From the NCBI GenBank assembly GCA_001466705.2, contig LATX02000189.1:310001-374000 (forward strand): 64,000 bases of DNA, given 5' to 3'. The notes beneath the pieces were generated by a model, which had not been told where the DNA came from, ran no database searches, and worked only from the letters and a program-made list of their open reading frames with translations. The DNA comes from Moniliophthora roreri (lineage: Eukaryota; Basidiomycota; Agaricomycetes; Agaricales; Marasmiaceae). The first letter of the stretch is position 1. Every line of letters starts with the position of its first letter. Shown one piece after another: positions 49,320 to 61,011 of this stretch. The position numbers were made by a program, and so were the translations under genes.

Positions 49320-52300
49320 ATGAGCTCTGCTCTCCATCTTTTCCTTTTTTTCCTCCTACTCGTTCACTCCGTTCTTTCTGATCCTGCTACTCTCTCTTTC
49401 AATGATTGTTTCGATACCAGGCGGGGAAATGCATCTCAGAAGCTGACCGTCAACACAATATACGGACAGATCATCCGGGGGGGACAGGAACCTCATCTCA
49501 ACTTGACTGTGATTGGGAGCAGCCCTGCGACGATTCAGGATACTCGTGAAGACGGCGGAGGGAATCTTGGTGCGTGACCCACTCTTCGAGCTGGAGAAGG
49601 TCGGGCTCAAATCACAGCATTGTAGCAACGCTTTTTACGACAACAACGATATTGACCCTGGGTGCATGGTCCAATAGTTCGCGGTTCTGCCAGACCCTTC
49701 GACCTCCGTCACCTCTTGGGGAGGTAAATAACTCCACTCAATTATATTGTCCGATTCCCGCTGGAGACTTCGCCTTTTCATCCACGATTCCATGGGGCGA
49801 TGACCGAGCACTGACTACTCTGAACACTCGGCTCAGTGCGGTAGATCCTTTTAGCAATCAGCTTATTTGCGTGGATGTCGAGACGACCCAGTTGGAGCCC
49901 CATGGTGAAGAACCGTATGGCAGTGCCTTGGCCATATTTTGGGCCACTGTCGCACTCGCAATCGCCTACTGGCTCTTAGTAGGCCTGGCGAGAATCGTTT
50001 CTGCGTGGAATCGTGGACTCACCCGACCAGACAAAGGATTATGGGAACGGGCTCAAAGTGCTGGCTTCATCATTGCAAGTGCTATCAGCGGCGAACGTTT
50101 CGCAGTAACACCAGCTCTACTTCGGTTCTGTACGTTTTTCCTTCGTGTCTGGGTGTAGCTGTCTGCTAATTGATGCCAAGGCACACCTTCAATGAGAGAT
50201 ATCATGTTCCACACCCAATGGTGTGCCGTTCTATCTATGGTTGCTGTTCAATGGCCTGCATTTGTCTGTAAGTTCTCTGGAATCTTCGAAATTCCATTAA
50301 TCTCATGGGCCGCTTCTAGATCCATTATTGACCCAGACAGCGTGGTCTACACTCTCTTACAGTAAGCCTCATATCAGCCCAGAGGCATTAAATGAACTAA
50401 TCTTGGGTGTCAGACGTCACTCTCATACAAGATAATCAGCCCCGTTGGAATCCACTCTCTACCGCGCCTTATAATCCTCCATCCGACTTTGCTGACCAGC
50501 TCTCGGATCCTAATTCACCTCTTTACATCGATCCTACTGCCCCCAACTTATTATTCACCCTTCCTGACAATGCCACGACTGGGATTCCTTCCTTCGCATA
50601 TACCATTGGAGTGCGCCCTCAGGATCTTTTCAGCATTTGCCTTATCCTCTTCCTGGCTCTCGCAGCCGTCACTATCGTGCTCTCCCTCATCATTTGGTTC
50701 ATTGATTATATGGTGTGCCTCATTAGCGGAATGATGAGTGGTAAAGGTCCCACCGCAATGAAACTTTCCGGTACTCGCAGTCCAGGGTTCTCCAGCAGGG
50801 ACATGTTGGACAATATTCCGAACGTAAATCTGGACGAGAACAAGTCTCTCAGTGGACGTGATGTACAAGGTATCATACGGCCACCTTCTCGATTTACTCT
50901 CACGGGTGCAACCACGACTTCCGCTCCAACTACACGTAAGTGGTGGAGAGTCAGGACAGACCTCAGTTCCTTCCATGGCAGTGTCTTGCACGGCAACCTT
51001 GTCCGACTTCTTGTACTCTTCCATCTCCCGATCACCGTGTTTTCCATGTATCAGGTGACATTACCACGGTCAATCGTGTCCGTCACGTCAACTGCGCTCG
51101 CCGGCCTGTCCTTTGCCTTGTTTTCCGTCCTCATCCCCGTCATCCTCGTGGTTCGCGTCCGTTTAACTACCACGAACAAACTGTATGATGAGACACGGAC
51201 GCTTCTGTCCCTTGGACCACTGTATAATCACTACAGACATGGTTCGCAGATGTTTGCCAGCATGTTCTTTGCAACCAATCTCGCTTTTGGGGTGGTTGTA
51301 GGTGCTGGACAGAAGAGTGGAACTGCTCAGGCGATTGTTATTCTCGTAGTAGAAGTGGTATCGGCACTGGTGACGAGTGTCTGGCTTCCCTGGGGTACCG
51401 GAGCTAGTATGGGTCTGATCAGCTTCCTGTTCTGCGTGGCCAGAATTGTCATTGCGGTTCTATTGGTGATCCTCAGCCCAGCAGTAAGTTGTTCTTGACA
51501 AACTTGTTTCGGCCTAAGCTAATATGATTTCTGTCAGATATCGATTGGTTCTGGTCCTGGTGGATGGGTTGCCTACGGCGTCCTCATTATTCTGGCGTTA
51601 GTCTACCTTGCATTGGCCCTCATGCTTGTGATGAAGGTTTTGGAGGCCTTGGTACGGATATTCGGTGGCATTAGCTTCGACAAGAGCCGGCATGTCGTTG
51701 ACAGCGGCTTACTTGGTGCTTGCGGAATGTTGGGATGCTGTGGGTCACGAAGGCACCACCGTCGTCGTCGTGGTGATCATGACAAATCCAAGTACAAAGA
51801 CACCAGTGGTGCACGCTCTACACACTCGGACGTGTCTTCATACGTACCCCCGAGGATGCCGGGTGCCCTCGACAGTGATTCTCGAAAAGGCTCGGTTCAT
51901 TCTGGGCCTCCACCGTCTGTCCTAAAGCCCGAGCATGCTTTGCGACCATATCGAGAGGAGAGCGACGATGAAACGGGATACATAATGGGAGCGTGGCAAC
52001 CATTCCAAAATCAACATTCAGGTTACATACCCGTAAAGGATACGCCACCTCCCAAATCATCAGGATTCTCTCGAGTCGGCGGAGGACGTGCCCACATTGA
52101 TTCTCCCTACGCGATTACTGGTGGTGGTGGTAGTGCCGGTGGTAATCAATCAACTACTACTTTCCCTTCCATGGAGCAGCCCAGTCCCAGTCGGAGAGCG
52201 CCCACAGATCATCAGAGTGTATCGTCACTTCCCAGGTCACCAGTTGTTGATAACGATGAGTCACCTCCACCTTCAGTGTCATCGAATTCAGCAATGAGGA

Positions 52301-52770
52301 GCGGTGCCTTACCACCCGGTGCTATGGCCCCCTTCCATGTCAGAACTAAGTCTCAAACGGCAATAATTGAGAATGCTGGTCCACCGATTGGATTGTACCA
52401 CCGACAGCAGTCTAGTGTTAGTGGCTCCGGTACTCATACCCGACCTACGAGACTGGATTCTGCGCCTCCACCAAGCTCGTATCATCGCAGTTCAGTCGTT
52501 GACGATGACCACTCGTCTGTTGATCAGCCCAAGAAAAAGCCCTGGTATATGTTGCGTCGGCATAGACCTCATACTAGTGAAGGATATAGTTCTCAACCAA
52601 AGGATGAGGAGGCTCCATTAGAACCTTTGGATGTCCCACCACCTTCGACTACAACACCAGGAAAATCCTTCGTTGTCATTCGAAAGCCACCTCAAGGATC
52701 GCCTGCTCGTTCACAGCAAGCAAGCGCATCTGGATCGAATGCAGCTGGTGCACCGACTACATCGTCGTAG
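49320..52770 (+). CDS. TRP/FLC-like multi-span membrane protein
   Basis: Six exons (49320-49569, 49626-50129, 50181-50267, 50320-50361, 50414-51483, 51538-52770) give 1,061 residues. The N-terminus is a signal peptide (ALHLFLFFLLLVHSVLS), followed by a glycosylated extracellular region with NxT/NxS sites, as in the ML-like domain of fungal TRP-like proteins. About nine membrane segments follow, including ALAIFWATVALAIAYWLLVG, LFSICLILFLALAAVTIVLS, ALAGLSFALFSVLIPVILVV and YGVLIILALVYLALALMLVM. The sequence EALVRIFGGISFDKSRHVVD after the last one is typical of the family. The C-terminal 300 residues are a Ser/Pro-rich cytoplasmic tail. Relatives (yeast Flc proteins, fission yeast Pkd2) act in calcium handling, FAD transport and cell-wall integrity. 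Confidence 0.85.
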
Positions 52771-53103
52771 GTGTAAGGTAATGTCTTTTAATTTTCTGGT
52801 AATATCTTCGGGACTTGCTTTCTGTGTACTTTGTCGTTGCATTTTCTTTATCTCGTACGCTCATCATGCATCTATCTTACATTATATCAACCTTCAGAGG
52901 ACTATCGTATTCATTTCGTTGCAATGGTGAATGGTTGTACGCTAGCTAGTTAAGAATACGACACCCTTGCTGTTGTCCATGAGTTGCATTGGTATTGAAA
53001 GTAGTTTTGTACACAGACGACATACGTATGTTAAGAAGCAGTTACAAGTCCTTGTCCATTGAGAAGCACAGGTGGCCTTGTGTAAAAGTCTATAGTTATC
53101 CTT
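52771..53103. other. Convergent 3' region, 333 bp
   Basis: Between the stop codons of the TRP/FLC-like and CNH-like genes. No feature seen beyond likely 3' UTRs. Confidence 0.45.
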
Positions 53104-55708
53104 TCATTCTTCCTCGTCCTCATAATCAACCGTATGGACGCCTCCCAGCCAGAATACACGCCAATCCTCCAGCCCTTTCCTACACCAACAATACAACCCT
53201 TGTTCCCTATCCAACCTGATGGCAAGCTCCTCTGATTCTAGACTGCTGTAACCAGAAGAGTAACTATCAGTGGAATATGAGCGGCTCAAACCAGCATTGA
53301 ATCGCGCGGCTTGCAGTGCGAACTGAGGTCGGTCCCAATGACCACCTATGGCTAAGAAACCAGAATCGCCTCCCGTATCTTCTTCGATATGCAGCACATC
53401 ATCAGCGCGCATCTTTCCTTTTCCCTTGCCACTAAGGAAAGCGAATGAGCGTTCCTGAACTTCCACTCCCATCTCACCAAGTGCGATAAGCTGAAGGTAC
53501 GGTGGTGCGCTACTGTCGTCGGGTGGTTCACAGACGCGAGGTGTAACTGTTGTTGGTGTATTTTTCCATGTTATGATGAGATAAGGTGGGCATGGAGATA
53601 GACCAACGGGCAGTGGTGAAGGAAGTATGTGCGTCCGCTTTCCGCGAGTGATGATCATGATCTTCTTTGTTTGCCCATTAGCTGTTTGGACAGGTAGATC
53701 GAATGTTGAAGGAGGTATCCATTTCCCGAGGTGATTCGGCCCATCAAATGAAGCTGAAATTCGGGATTTACGATGGCTCGTTGGGCTCATGGATTCTCGT
53801 GCATGCATAGAGTGGACAAATAGCTCCAACTCTCCGACTGCTGAATCTACCAGTCTAATCCAGCCTGACTTTTTATCAAAGGTGACGAAAAGGCTGAGCT
53901 GAGGACCATAGGCAGTGCTTAGCGTTGTACTGGATGCAAGAGATGCGCGGGTTTCGCGGACGGTTGAGATGCTCTCTGCTCGCCGATGACGCGAGTCATG
54001 GCGGAATCGAGGACCTGCATCAGATAAGCTCCTTGAGACGTCGGAAACGGCTTGGTGGAAGAATGTAATGCTCCGAGGCGTGAGCGGCGTGTAGAATTCC
54101 TAGGTGTCAATTAGATCATACATAAGCTTATTGTACGGCAAACTCACTTTCACAGGTCGGAATGAGCGTTCACCTTTGGGGGTTTCATACAGAAGTATGT
54201 TGGATTTAGTAGCTATTGCCAGCATTCGACCTCCTCGACTCGCTATACGGCCATCGTGACTCCATAATGCATACGAAATGACAGAAAGACTGCTCAGTCG
54301 TGAACCAGACGCTCCCAAAGGGACGAAATCCATCGCCCATCGTAGTGGCAAATCATCCACTACATCCCAGGAGGCGTCGTCTGAATTTTGCCGAAGCGGT
54401 GAAGGTGAACGACGATGATCATTATTTGAAGAGGATGGCGAAAGCAGTGCTTGGTATGAAGATGACTGTGCGTCCGGCGAATGGTTTGGGTCAATGAGGG
54501 ACTTTAGGCCTCTCGTGATACTACTCTGCGGCCGATGTTTCTTGGTCGGAGTTTGCTGGGCATTCCAGTTAGATGGTCGACGCAGGTCAAGGGGACGTGA
54601 CCCCTAGGAGAAAGAAATACAGTTCTTCATCTTGAAGTACAAAAGTAACGAGGTGGACTAACCTTCTGGGAAATTGTCCATTTTGCTAAGCTCGTCAGAC
54701 TTGTCAGTTTATACATCCGAAGAGTCCGAAGAGATTCGGAATCCTTCCCAGAGGGCGTATCCGGCTCTGGGCCGACTAAAGCCAGAATCACGCCGTGTGG
54801 CGAACCCTCCACTCCCTCCTCGAGCTCTAGGATGTCCATCTGGAAAACACTAATTTGCTATGAGTAACACAAGGACTCGGAGATCTAAGCCGTGACTACC
54901 TTTCTCCTTGCCAAATAGGCAAAGCTTGTGCTTCCTCAGGCCCTTTTATTGAAACGGCACCCGATTCCGTCCATTCTCGAGGAAACATGTCGAGGACGGA
55001 GAGACCATCATCATGTCCAATCAAGAGTATCCTGTCCCCGAGCAGCGGAAGTACACAGCGAATCTGTGATTTTGTGTGAGGTAGAAATCGCGACCCAAAT
55101 GTATGCATTTTTAAATGAGTTGGACGGAGTTTGTTGCTAACTGATGGTAATGGCGCGACCAAGGATTCTTGCTGGTATTGCGATTGCACTGCCAGAGTGC
55201 TTGTGTCTGACAGAGATAGATTACTTGTTTGTATTGTTAGAGAAGCCGGTCCTGGTGTCGCGGGTTCGTTCACTATAACGGGAACGGTTGCACTCGCTGC
55301 ACTCCCGTTGCTTTCTTCGGCTGCATCCTATGCACACAAGTTGTCTCAGCAGAAGGAAGACCAAAAGTGTATTATGACTCACCGCTTCTTCGTTTCCCCA
55401 ACCACGTTCTCGTCTCCGCAGTCGCTCTTCTGGTGTAATATCATTATATCGTTCTGCGGCTCTGTGAGAGGATCCTCAACTTCCAAATGCAATGCGATGG
55501 AAAACCAAGAATGGTGTACCTCTTCTCTATCCATTCCCTCCATCTCCCAAACCTAAAATCTTTCCAGTCAATAAATGCCGGGCAGGATTCAGGTGATTAC
55601 ACGCCTAGAATTTGGACCAGCCTGTGCAGCGAGATCATCATATGTCGGGAGTTCGTCTGCACCAATGCCTAGGTCTCGATCTTGTTCAACATAGTGAGGG
55701 GATGCCAT
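53104..55708 (-). CDS. CNH-like / beta-propeller protein of basidiomycetes
   Basis: Start ATG 55,708 (MASPHYVEQDRDLGIG). Several short exons join: DELPTYDDLAAQAGPNSR, FGRWREWIEKR, AAERYNDITPEERLRRRER, then a longer one with NEPATPGPASLTIQTS. The first intron looks GC-AG (TCTAG|GCGTGT). The middle resembles the start of a CNH (citron homology) domain: QIRCVLPLLGDRILLIGHDDG followed by LSVLDMFP, and later VILALVG, YKLTSLTSLAKW, MLAIATKSNILLYETPKGER and LSLFVTFDKKSGWIRLVD. Such strand-rich repeats fit a beta-propeller. The C-terminus is acidic (VDYEDEEE). Related CNH proteins sit in Rho and Rab signalling, but no kinase or GEF domain is present here. Role unknown. Confidence 0.6.
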
Positions 55709-55910
55709 TTGGACACAGAACGTTAGAGTTACTCGGAAGAAATGATGCTTAAACGACGGTGGAGTCGAGGGCCCAGCCTCTATGGCGACTCACGTGGGTG
55801 AATCCGAGTCGTGAAGGCGATGATCATTGCGGTGCTGCGCGACCGTAACTCTCACCATCCATCCATCCATCCCGCCATAATCCATCTACCCGTGTCAGCC
55901 CGTATCAGCG

Positions 55911-56040
55911 TATATCATCCGTCACAGCCTCTCATTCTAATTCGCCAGAAATCGACCGATCATTCAATATCTGTTCCGCCGCTATGTTCAAACGCGGATC
56001 GCCGGAAACGAGACTCGGTAGCGCTCCCAGCAATTGGACT
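55911..56040 (-). repeat. 130-bp element, copy upstream of the CNH-like gene
   Basis: Read on the minus strand from 56,040 it begins AGTCCAATTGCTGGGAGCGC and ends GGATGATATA. It matches the plus strand at 56,766-56,895 at 127 of 130 positions. It lies about 200 bp upstream of the CNH-like start codon and points the same way as that gene. Confidence 0.93.
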
Positions 56041-56765
56041 ATCCTTCGGGCGGAGACTTGAGACAGCCGCTCAACAGCCGTTGCACTCTGAGCTTGGGCC
56101 TACCCTACTCAACTATGCAGAATCCAAGACTTTCAAGGTTGCCTGACATTGAGCTACTACCGTGGGTGGTTACCAGTGTAATGCTGACGACACGGCTTGC
56201 CAAAACCTTGGTTTCATATTTATTAGCATTTGGAAAGAGGCAAGTTTTACTGATTAACAATCAACAAAGAGCCCGAAGTTGCGTCCAGTCCTCGTTTCCA
56301 CCTCTACCGCTGTTTTCTATAGTATAGTAAACATCCAAAACTGAGAAGGATAGCACTCATTTGTGGCAGATGTATCGTCATTACGATCGTCTTCGAGGGA
56401 AGGTCCCTCGCCTATGAAGGAAGGATCATCTGGGAAGCACTTCCTCTGGACCCCACCTAGGAGTAGGATGGCTGAACACGAGCACCTCATTCCCACTGCT
56501 TTGGCTATTTGCATTGGCGGCTAGGGAGAAGATGAAGGAGTGGCTCGGTCTGGAAGGTTTTCGTATTCGGTGATTTGGAATGAATGCAGGAACACTTCTG
56601 GGAGGTTCTCTCCAGTGATTGAACGGGGAGGAAATGGTTTTGATTGTGGTCTATCTGGTTACAGTGTACGCAAATGGAATTTAGTCCATTGCATTCCATA
56701 TATCGTATGAAATATAAGTATACGTCTTGTCCCTTTCTTCGAAGGACCGTGCACCAGTACTTCGA
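56041..56765. other. Spacer between the two inverted 130-bp elements
   Basis: 725 bp with no convincing gene. I see no target-site duplication outside the arms and no transposase fragment inside. Confidence 0.5.
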
Positions 56766-56895
56766 AGTCCAATTGCTGGGAGCGCTACCGAGTCTCGTTT
56801 CCGGCGATCCGTGTTTGAACATAGCGGCAGAACAGACATTGAATGATCGGTCGATTTCTGGCGAATTAGAATGAGAGGCTGTGACGGATGATATA
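56766..56895 (+). repeat. 130-bp element, copy upstream of the RAI1/DXO-like gene
   Basis: The inverted partner of the element at 55,911-56,040. It ends about 100 bp before the start codon of the RAI1/DXO-like gene and has the same orientation relative to transcription as its partner has to the CNH-like gene. The three differences are all transitions, two of them at CpG sites. Confidence 0.93.
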
Positions 56896-56995
56896 TACTA
56901 CTACCCTGATTGCCTAATGCGGAGATTCAAAGTTTTAGCATTACTCTTGCCAAACCCACCACCGCTGTCAAGCTTTCGATGAACTTTCGTTCTTT

Positions 56996-58504
56996 ATGAT
57001 TAGAAAGTTGCATCGAAATGCCTGTGTCGCAGCTTTCAACTCCACACATCCGATTTTCCTTACCTTGACGCGTCCAAGGCGATTCTCAACTACGTCGACT
57101 TCCCCGATCGACCGCCCTCAAAAACAAAATCCATCCAAGTTTCTCAGCATCGACTCTGCTCCGACTACTCATGCCGAGCTAGGGCCTCCAAAGCAAATTG
57201 CCTGTTACTCCCGCCTCTCTGCGTTCGAGTATTTGTATGATGACAACACGACATTGAGGCGTTTCGTTGAACCTGCTATAGGGTCCGACCTTACTCGAGG
57301 ACAAGCATCGTTCTGGAAACGAAAAAAGGCGGACCTTCTTCAGATTCATCAGACCATGCGCTTGGATACTGTTCTAGAGGCATGTACGCATGCAGGTGTT
57401 CGGGAGGGTTTTTTAAGGGCGGATTTAGTTACGACTAAAAAGGCAATGGTTGGGTATGTTTCCTGTCTTCTCTCTTATTTACCTATCGCTCATTGAATTC
57501 TGTACTCAATAGTCTTTTGCATGGTCTCGGGACTTTCAACGTATCATACTCCAATGGGAAATTATATCTTGAGAAATACACGGGCCGGGTGCGGTAGGAT
57601 ATGTTCCTATACTGATTTCCACTTGAATTTTGACGATCATACGAGTTGGAAGATCAGCACAAGCGGATACCCAGGGTGTGTCAAATTTATCGTTACTGCG
57701 GTCTACAATTACTCATTCTCATCCCGCTATTCTCAGGAAGTACGGGTTCGAAAGGGCCTGTTCGGCGCCTTATCTTCGTTCAGCCAATACACAAGCACCT
57801 CATGGTTTGAACGATTGGTACAGTGTCATATCGCGATCGCTTGGTGGTTTCCATCTGTTAGTGGCTGGAGAAATAGCATGCATCAAGGGTTAGTTCACTT
57901 ACGCCATTGTCTGCTTCTATATGTATCTCACGCAACAACAGTGCCCTATACAGGCCGACCTGATTGTTATCTGGAATTAAGGTGTCGGAAGACTGGTGAT
58001 CCAAATTTAAAGTACGTTCCCTTCTATCCTAATCTGTGTTTTGTTTCTGAATCCAGAATCAGAAAGGACCTGAAAGACTGGTATTTTCATGCGCACGTTA
58101 TGGGCACCCGCGGCGTCTTCGTTGGTTACCGCAGCATGAACAATGTTCTTGAGCGCACCGAACTGGTCCCCACACACCACATCCCCGGTACATTACTTCC
58201 CGAGTGGGATCCCACCGACAGCATTCGCAGAGTCTTCCGTGTGCTGTATGTTCTCAGGGAGTACTGTCAGGAGGTCATAGATCAAAGAGAACTCCGTAAT
58301 GACCGGCGAACGGGCATCACATGGCAGATAGAACTGCGAGGGAAAAGTGTCGGAGGTTTCGAGATTCGAGAACTCACCCAAACGGAAGTAGATTCATTGA
58401 ACGGAAATGAGGCGGAGAACGTAGCAGATATGCCGCGCAGAAAACGTGTTGGAATCATCCCTGCAAAATCTATCAGAGTACTGCAAAAATTTGATATGTT
58501 CTGA
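56996..58504 (+). CDS. RAI1/DXO-family protein, probably inactive, with mitochondrial-type leader
   Basis: Exon 1 (56,996-57,453) begins with a basic, acid-free leader (MIRKLHRNACVAAFN, RPRRFSTTS), as in mitochondrial presequences. Then come family segments: ELGPPKQIACYSRLSAFEYL, RRFVEPAIGSDLTRGQASFW, ATTKKAMVG-like LVTTKKAMVGLLHGLGTFNV and NGKLYLEKYTG. After a poorly defined intron: KYGFERACSAPY, DWYSVISRSLGGFHLLVAGE, IACIK, PYTGRPDCYLELRCRKTGD, WYFHAHVMGTRGVFVGYRS. The family removes abnormal 5' caps or degrades decapped RNA using acidic residues in GxxxE, ExD and ExK motifs. Here ExD reads EIA (D lost), ExK reads ELR (K to R), and the glycine of GxxxE is also replaced. The stop is at 58,502-58,504. 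Splicing between about 57,590 and 57,740 is uncertain. Confidence 0.72.
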
Positions 58505-58573
58505 CTTCATCATGATTGTGATCGAATGGTTCCAGCTGTGCTACACTACATATGAAGAGCACGCTCGTATTGA

Positions 58574-59340
58574 GAACGAGGTGTACCGCCAACTTCATCT
58601 TATGCTCCAAATTCAAAATCCTTCAACACCAGTAAATGGGCCTCTTTACAAGGTCCTCGTCCGCTCCATCTTCTCGACGGCACTACGTCCAGTCCAACTT
58701 CACCCGTTCCCCAGAGTCCAATATCTCCTCGTACAACCAACATTCGCCGACAGTCTTCTATTTCCTACAATACTCCTCCTCTTACGCGTAGCGCTTCTCT
58801 TGGTGCTAAGAGTCATCGCCACAGTTTCCCCGGTGTTTCCCCAGCTTCAAGCAGTGGTACGAGGACACCAATCGGTCAAGCTGCAAAGGAAACCGGCAAG
58901 GGGAACGTTTTGCGCCAGCAGCGCAAGTTTTGACTTTAGCAGAAAAGTACGTTTCGTCGCTTCACCGAGGTATCATTAGACGCTGAACTTGTCAAATCCT
59001 TTTTCGTTAGACACCGTGATCTCCTTCATTTTATTGCTCAGAAAGAGTCCAAGGTGTCTCGAGCTACGTACCCAATTAGAAGCGCATGAAAAGGAACTGG
59101 CTGAATGTAAGCGTGTACTTTTTATCCTTGTCCTTGCTAATTCGTACATCCAGTAAAGAAGAAATGGGAACGTATCGTATCGTATCCCGCGGTTTCCGTA
59201 AAGCCAAATCACTTTCCGCGTCCCCAAACCCTGGCAGTCTTGACTCAAACAACCCGGCCGCCGTTTTAGATGGCATTAAAGGCTTCTTTGGGCTTTCGTC
59301 TTCCGCTCCCGCACCCGAAGACCAGTCATCAGTAAGATAG
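58574..59340 (+). pseudogene. Frameshifted remnant of a Ser/Pro-rich coiled-coil protein gene
   Basis: The 5' part is open in one frame with Ser/Thr/Pro-rich sequence (TNIRRQSSISYNTPPLTRSA, SFPGVSPASSSGTRTPIGQ). At the G4 run 58,900-58,903 coding sense moves to another frame (APAAQVLTLAEKYVSSLHR), as if one base were missing. After two short introns a coiled coil appears (LELRTQLEAHEKELAELKKK, then KWERIV). At 59,171-59,185 a pentanucleotide CGTAT is present three times; removing one unit would restore the continuing frame SRGFRKAKSLSASPNPGSLD to the end. No proper start is visible. The gene seems broken in at least two places. A sequencing error in the G run is possible; the pentamer is less likely to be an error. 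Confidence 0.55.
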
Positions 59341-59420
59341 CAATTTGCCTTTCAGCCTTTTCCAGCCTTTTCAGCCTTTTCAACCTTTCCACAGGTCTAA
59401 GGTTGAAAGGCTGGAAGGTA
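59341..59420. repeat. AGCCTTTTC tandem array with foldback partner
   Basis: TTCAGCCTTTTCCAGCCTTT and similar units repeat four to five times from 59,350 to 59,390. GGTTGAAAGGCTGGAAGG at 59,401-59,418 is complementary to them, so the segment can fold into a hairpin. It marks the border between the gene remnant and repeat DNA. Confidence 0.7.
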
Positions 59421-59654
59421 GTGGCAAAAACACAGGCTCAACCCTTGAGACAGAGACTTACACACATAAGATAGTGAGCTCAAATTTACAGCACACTTGG
59501 GGGGTCAAGTATACACAGACTGTACAGATTTGCCAGCATCTTAGGCAAGGAGACCTAATGGTTCCTTATGGTTTTTGCAATGGATCTATGCTTTTAATGA
59601 GTCTGTGGGCACTTATTCTCTGATTCTACACACCTATGCCTCATTACAAGTCAC

Positions 59655-60170
59655 CTAGAGAGGTTGGACTTTGGTTGGGGAGGCGACAATGGAGTTGACC
59701 TTTTGGTTTGGCGGACCAAGTACGTCACCTCCGGCCTTTTTGACCTTTTTGGGCCTGATCCCCGGTCCAAACAAGGGACGGACCTTCCCAAAAACCGGAC
59801 CTAGTACGTCACCTTCAGCCTTTTGGGCCAAAAGGCCACCTACGGGCCGAACAAGGCCGGAAAAAGGCAATGATGTAATATTACTGATGCAGCCGACACC
59901 CTTTTTTTTTTTTTTGTGGAACACATATGAGCTTTGAACAAGTGGACCAGAACAGTACCCACCAGTGCTACTGCAGGTTTGTCGACACAGTCTGCACTTA
60001 CACCGTTTGTGACCTCTATGGTCTGGATTGACAAGGTGCCAGGCTAGTTTCTCTGCATTACTGACTGTACACACTCTGTGATTAATCTTTAGACAGGTAT
60101 TTAATCTGTTTCTTTTGCTGGAATATAATGTTCTTGTGGCTGTAGATTTGGTATGGTACCAGACCGGCAT
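59655..60170 (-). mobile_element. Transposon-like fragment with a His/Cys motif
   Basis: A 171-codon open frame. Its first half reads RTLYSSKRNRLNTCLKINHR, VCTVSNAEKLAWHLVNPDHR and CKCRLCRQTCSSTGGYC. Patterns of this type (CL-x3-H-x-V-x-TV, then H-x4-CxC-x2-C) occur in reverse-transcriptase-linked elements repeated in basidiomycete genomes; this is from memory and needs a search. The second half is built from two diverged copies of a direct repeat on DNA level: GGACCAAGTACGTCACCTCC at 59,713 and GGACCTAGTACGTCACCTTC near 59,798. A start, ends and enzymatic domains are missing, so it is a fragment. Confidence 0.45.
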
Positions 60171-60638
60171 CTGGTGTACAATATCTTGAGAGAACTCTAG
60201 TCTCTAAAGCTTAAGATTGTGTTTTCTTGACTGTTAACATCCTGTTGAGGTCCTTTGGTATGTCCTGGGTGTTGCCTTTCCATTGTTGAGTAAACTGGTT
60301 AATTCTTAAGTCTAGTGGAATAAACTCATTGGCCTGAACAACATTCAGCACCAGCAGGCAGTCTGTGATGTAAGTCTACCGAGAGTCCCACTAGAGCTGA
60401 GAAATAGACTAAACATCAGCAAATCGAACACCTAATGATCATGGCAGAAAATGACTGAAATAGGTGATCATGGGCAAAATACATTATTACCCATTTTGGT
60501 CTTGATAATGGCAGAAAACAGACCCCGCCTAGTGATTATGGGAGATCATGGGCAGAATGGGTGATCATTCATTTTGCCCATGATTGCCCATTTTCATGAG
60601 AGTCAGCTGGACAGAGAAAATGTATACTGCCACCTGGC

Positions 60639-61011
60639 AGAATCAAACCAGTGACACCAGCATTGCTTTGTAAGCCAATGCAGGAGCTTGGGCCACAACA
60701 TACAGTCATGGCAAAAAGATTTGCAATGCCTTATTAGGAAGGAGTTTCCCATCTGCACTGGGAACATGTTGCAACTCAGATATTTTTGCATAGTTGTTAT
60801 TTCCCTCAATTTTTCCTTCTGTTTCAAAGTTCTACAATATAGCAAAATTGATTTTGTTCAAACAATCCACAAAAGAGACAGTCTTGTTGAGGGTCTTCAC
60901 TGAACCTGTAACATGCCTCTTGCCATATTTGGGAAATTTTGGAGGCTGTGGGAGTGATCTACTCAATAAGGCATTGCAAATCTTTTTGCTGCAACTGTAA
61001 CCACTGTACCA
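60639..61011. repeat. tRNA-like (SINE) sequences and a 25-bp inverted repeat
   Basis: On the minus strand an A-box-like TGGCCCAAGCTCC (60,695-60,683) is followed 34 nt later by a B-box-like GGTTTGATTCT (60,649-60,639), the arrangement of tRNA promoters. A second A-box match, TGGTACAGTGG, lies on the minus strand at 61,011-61,001. GCAAAAAGATTTGCAATGCC at 60,711 (25 bp with its extension) recurs in reverse complement at 60,965-60,989. No intact tRNA cloverleaf can be drawn. This fits degraded tRNA-derived SINEs. Confidence 0.4.
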
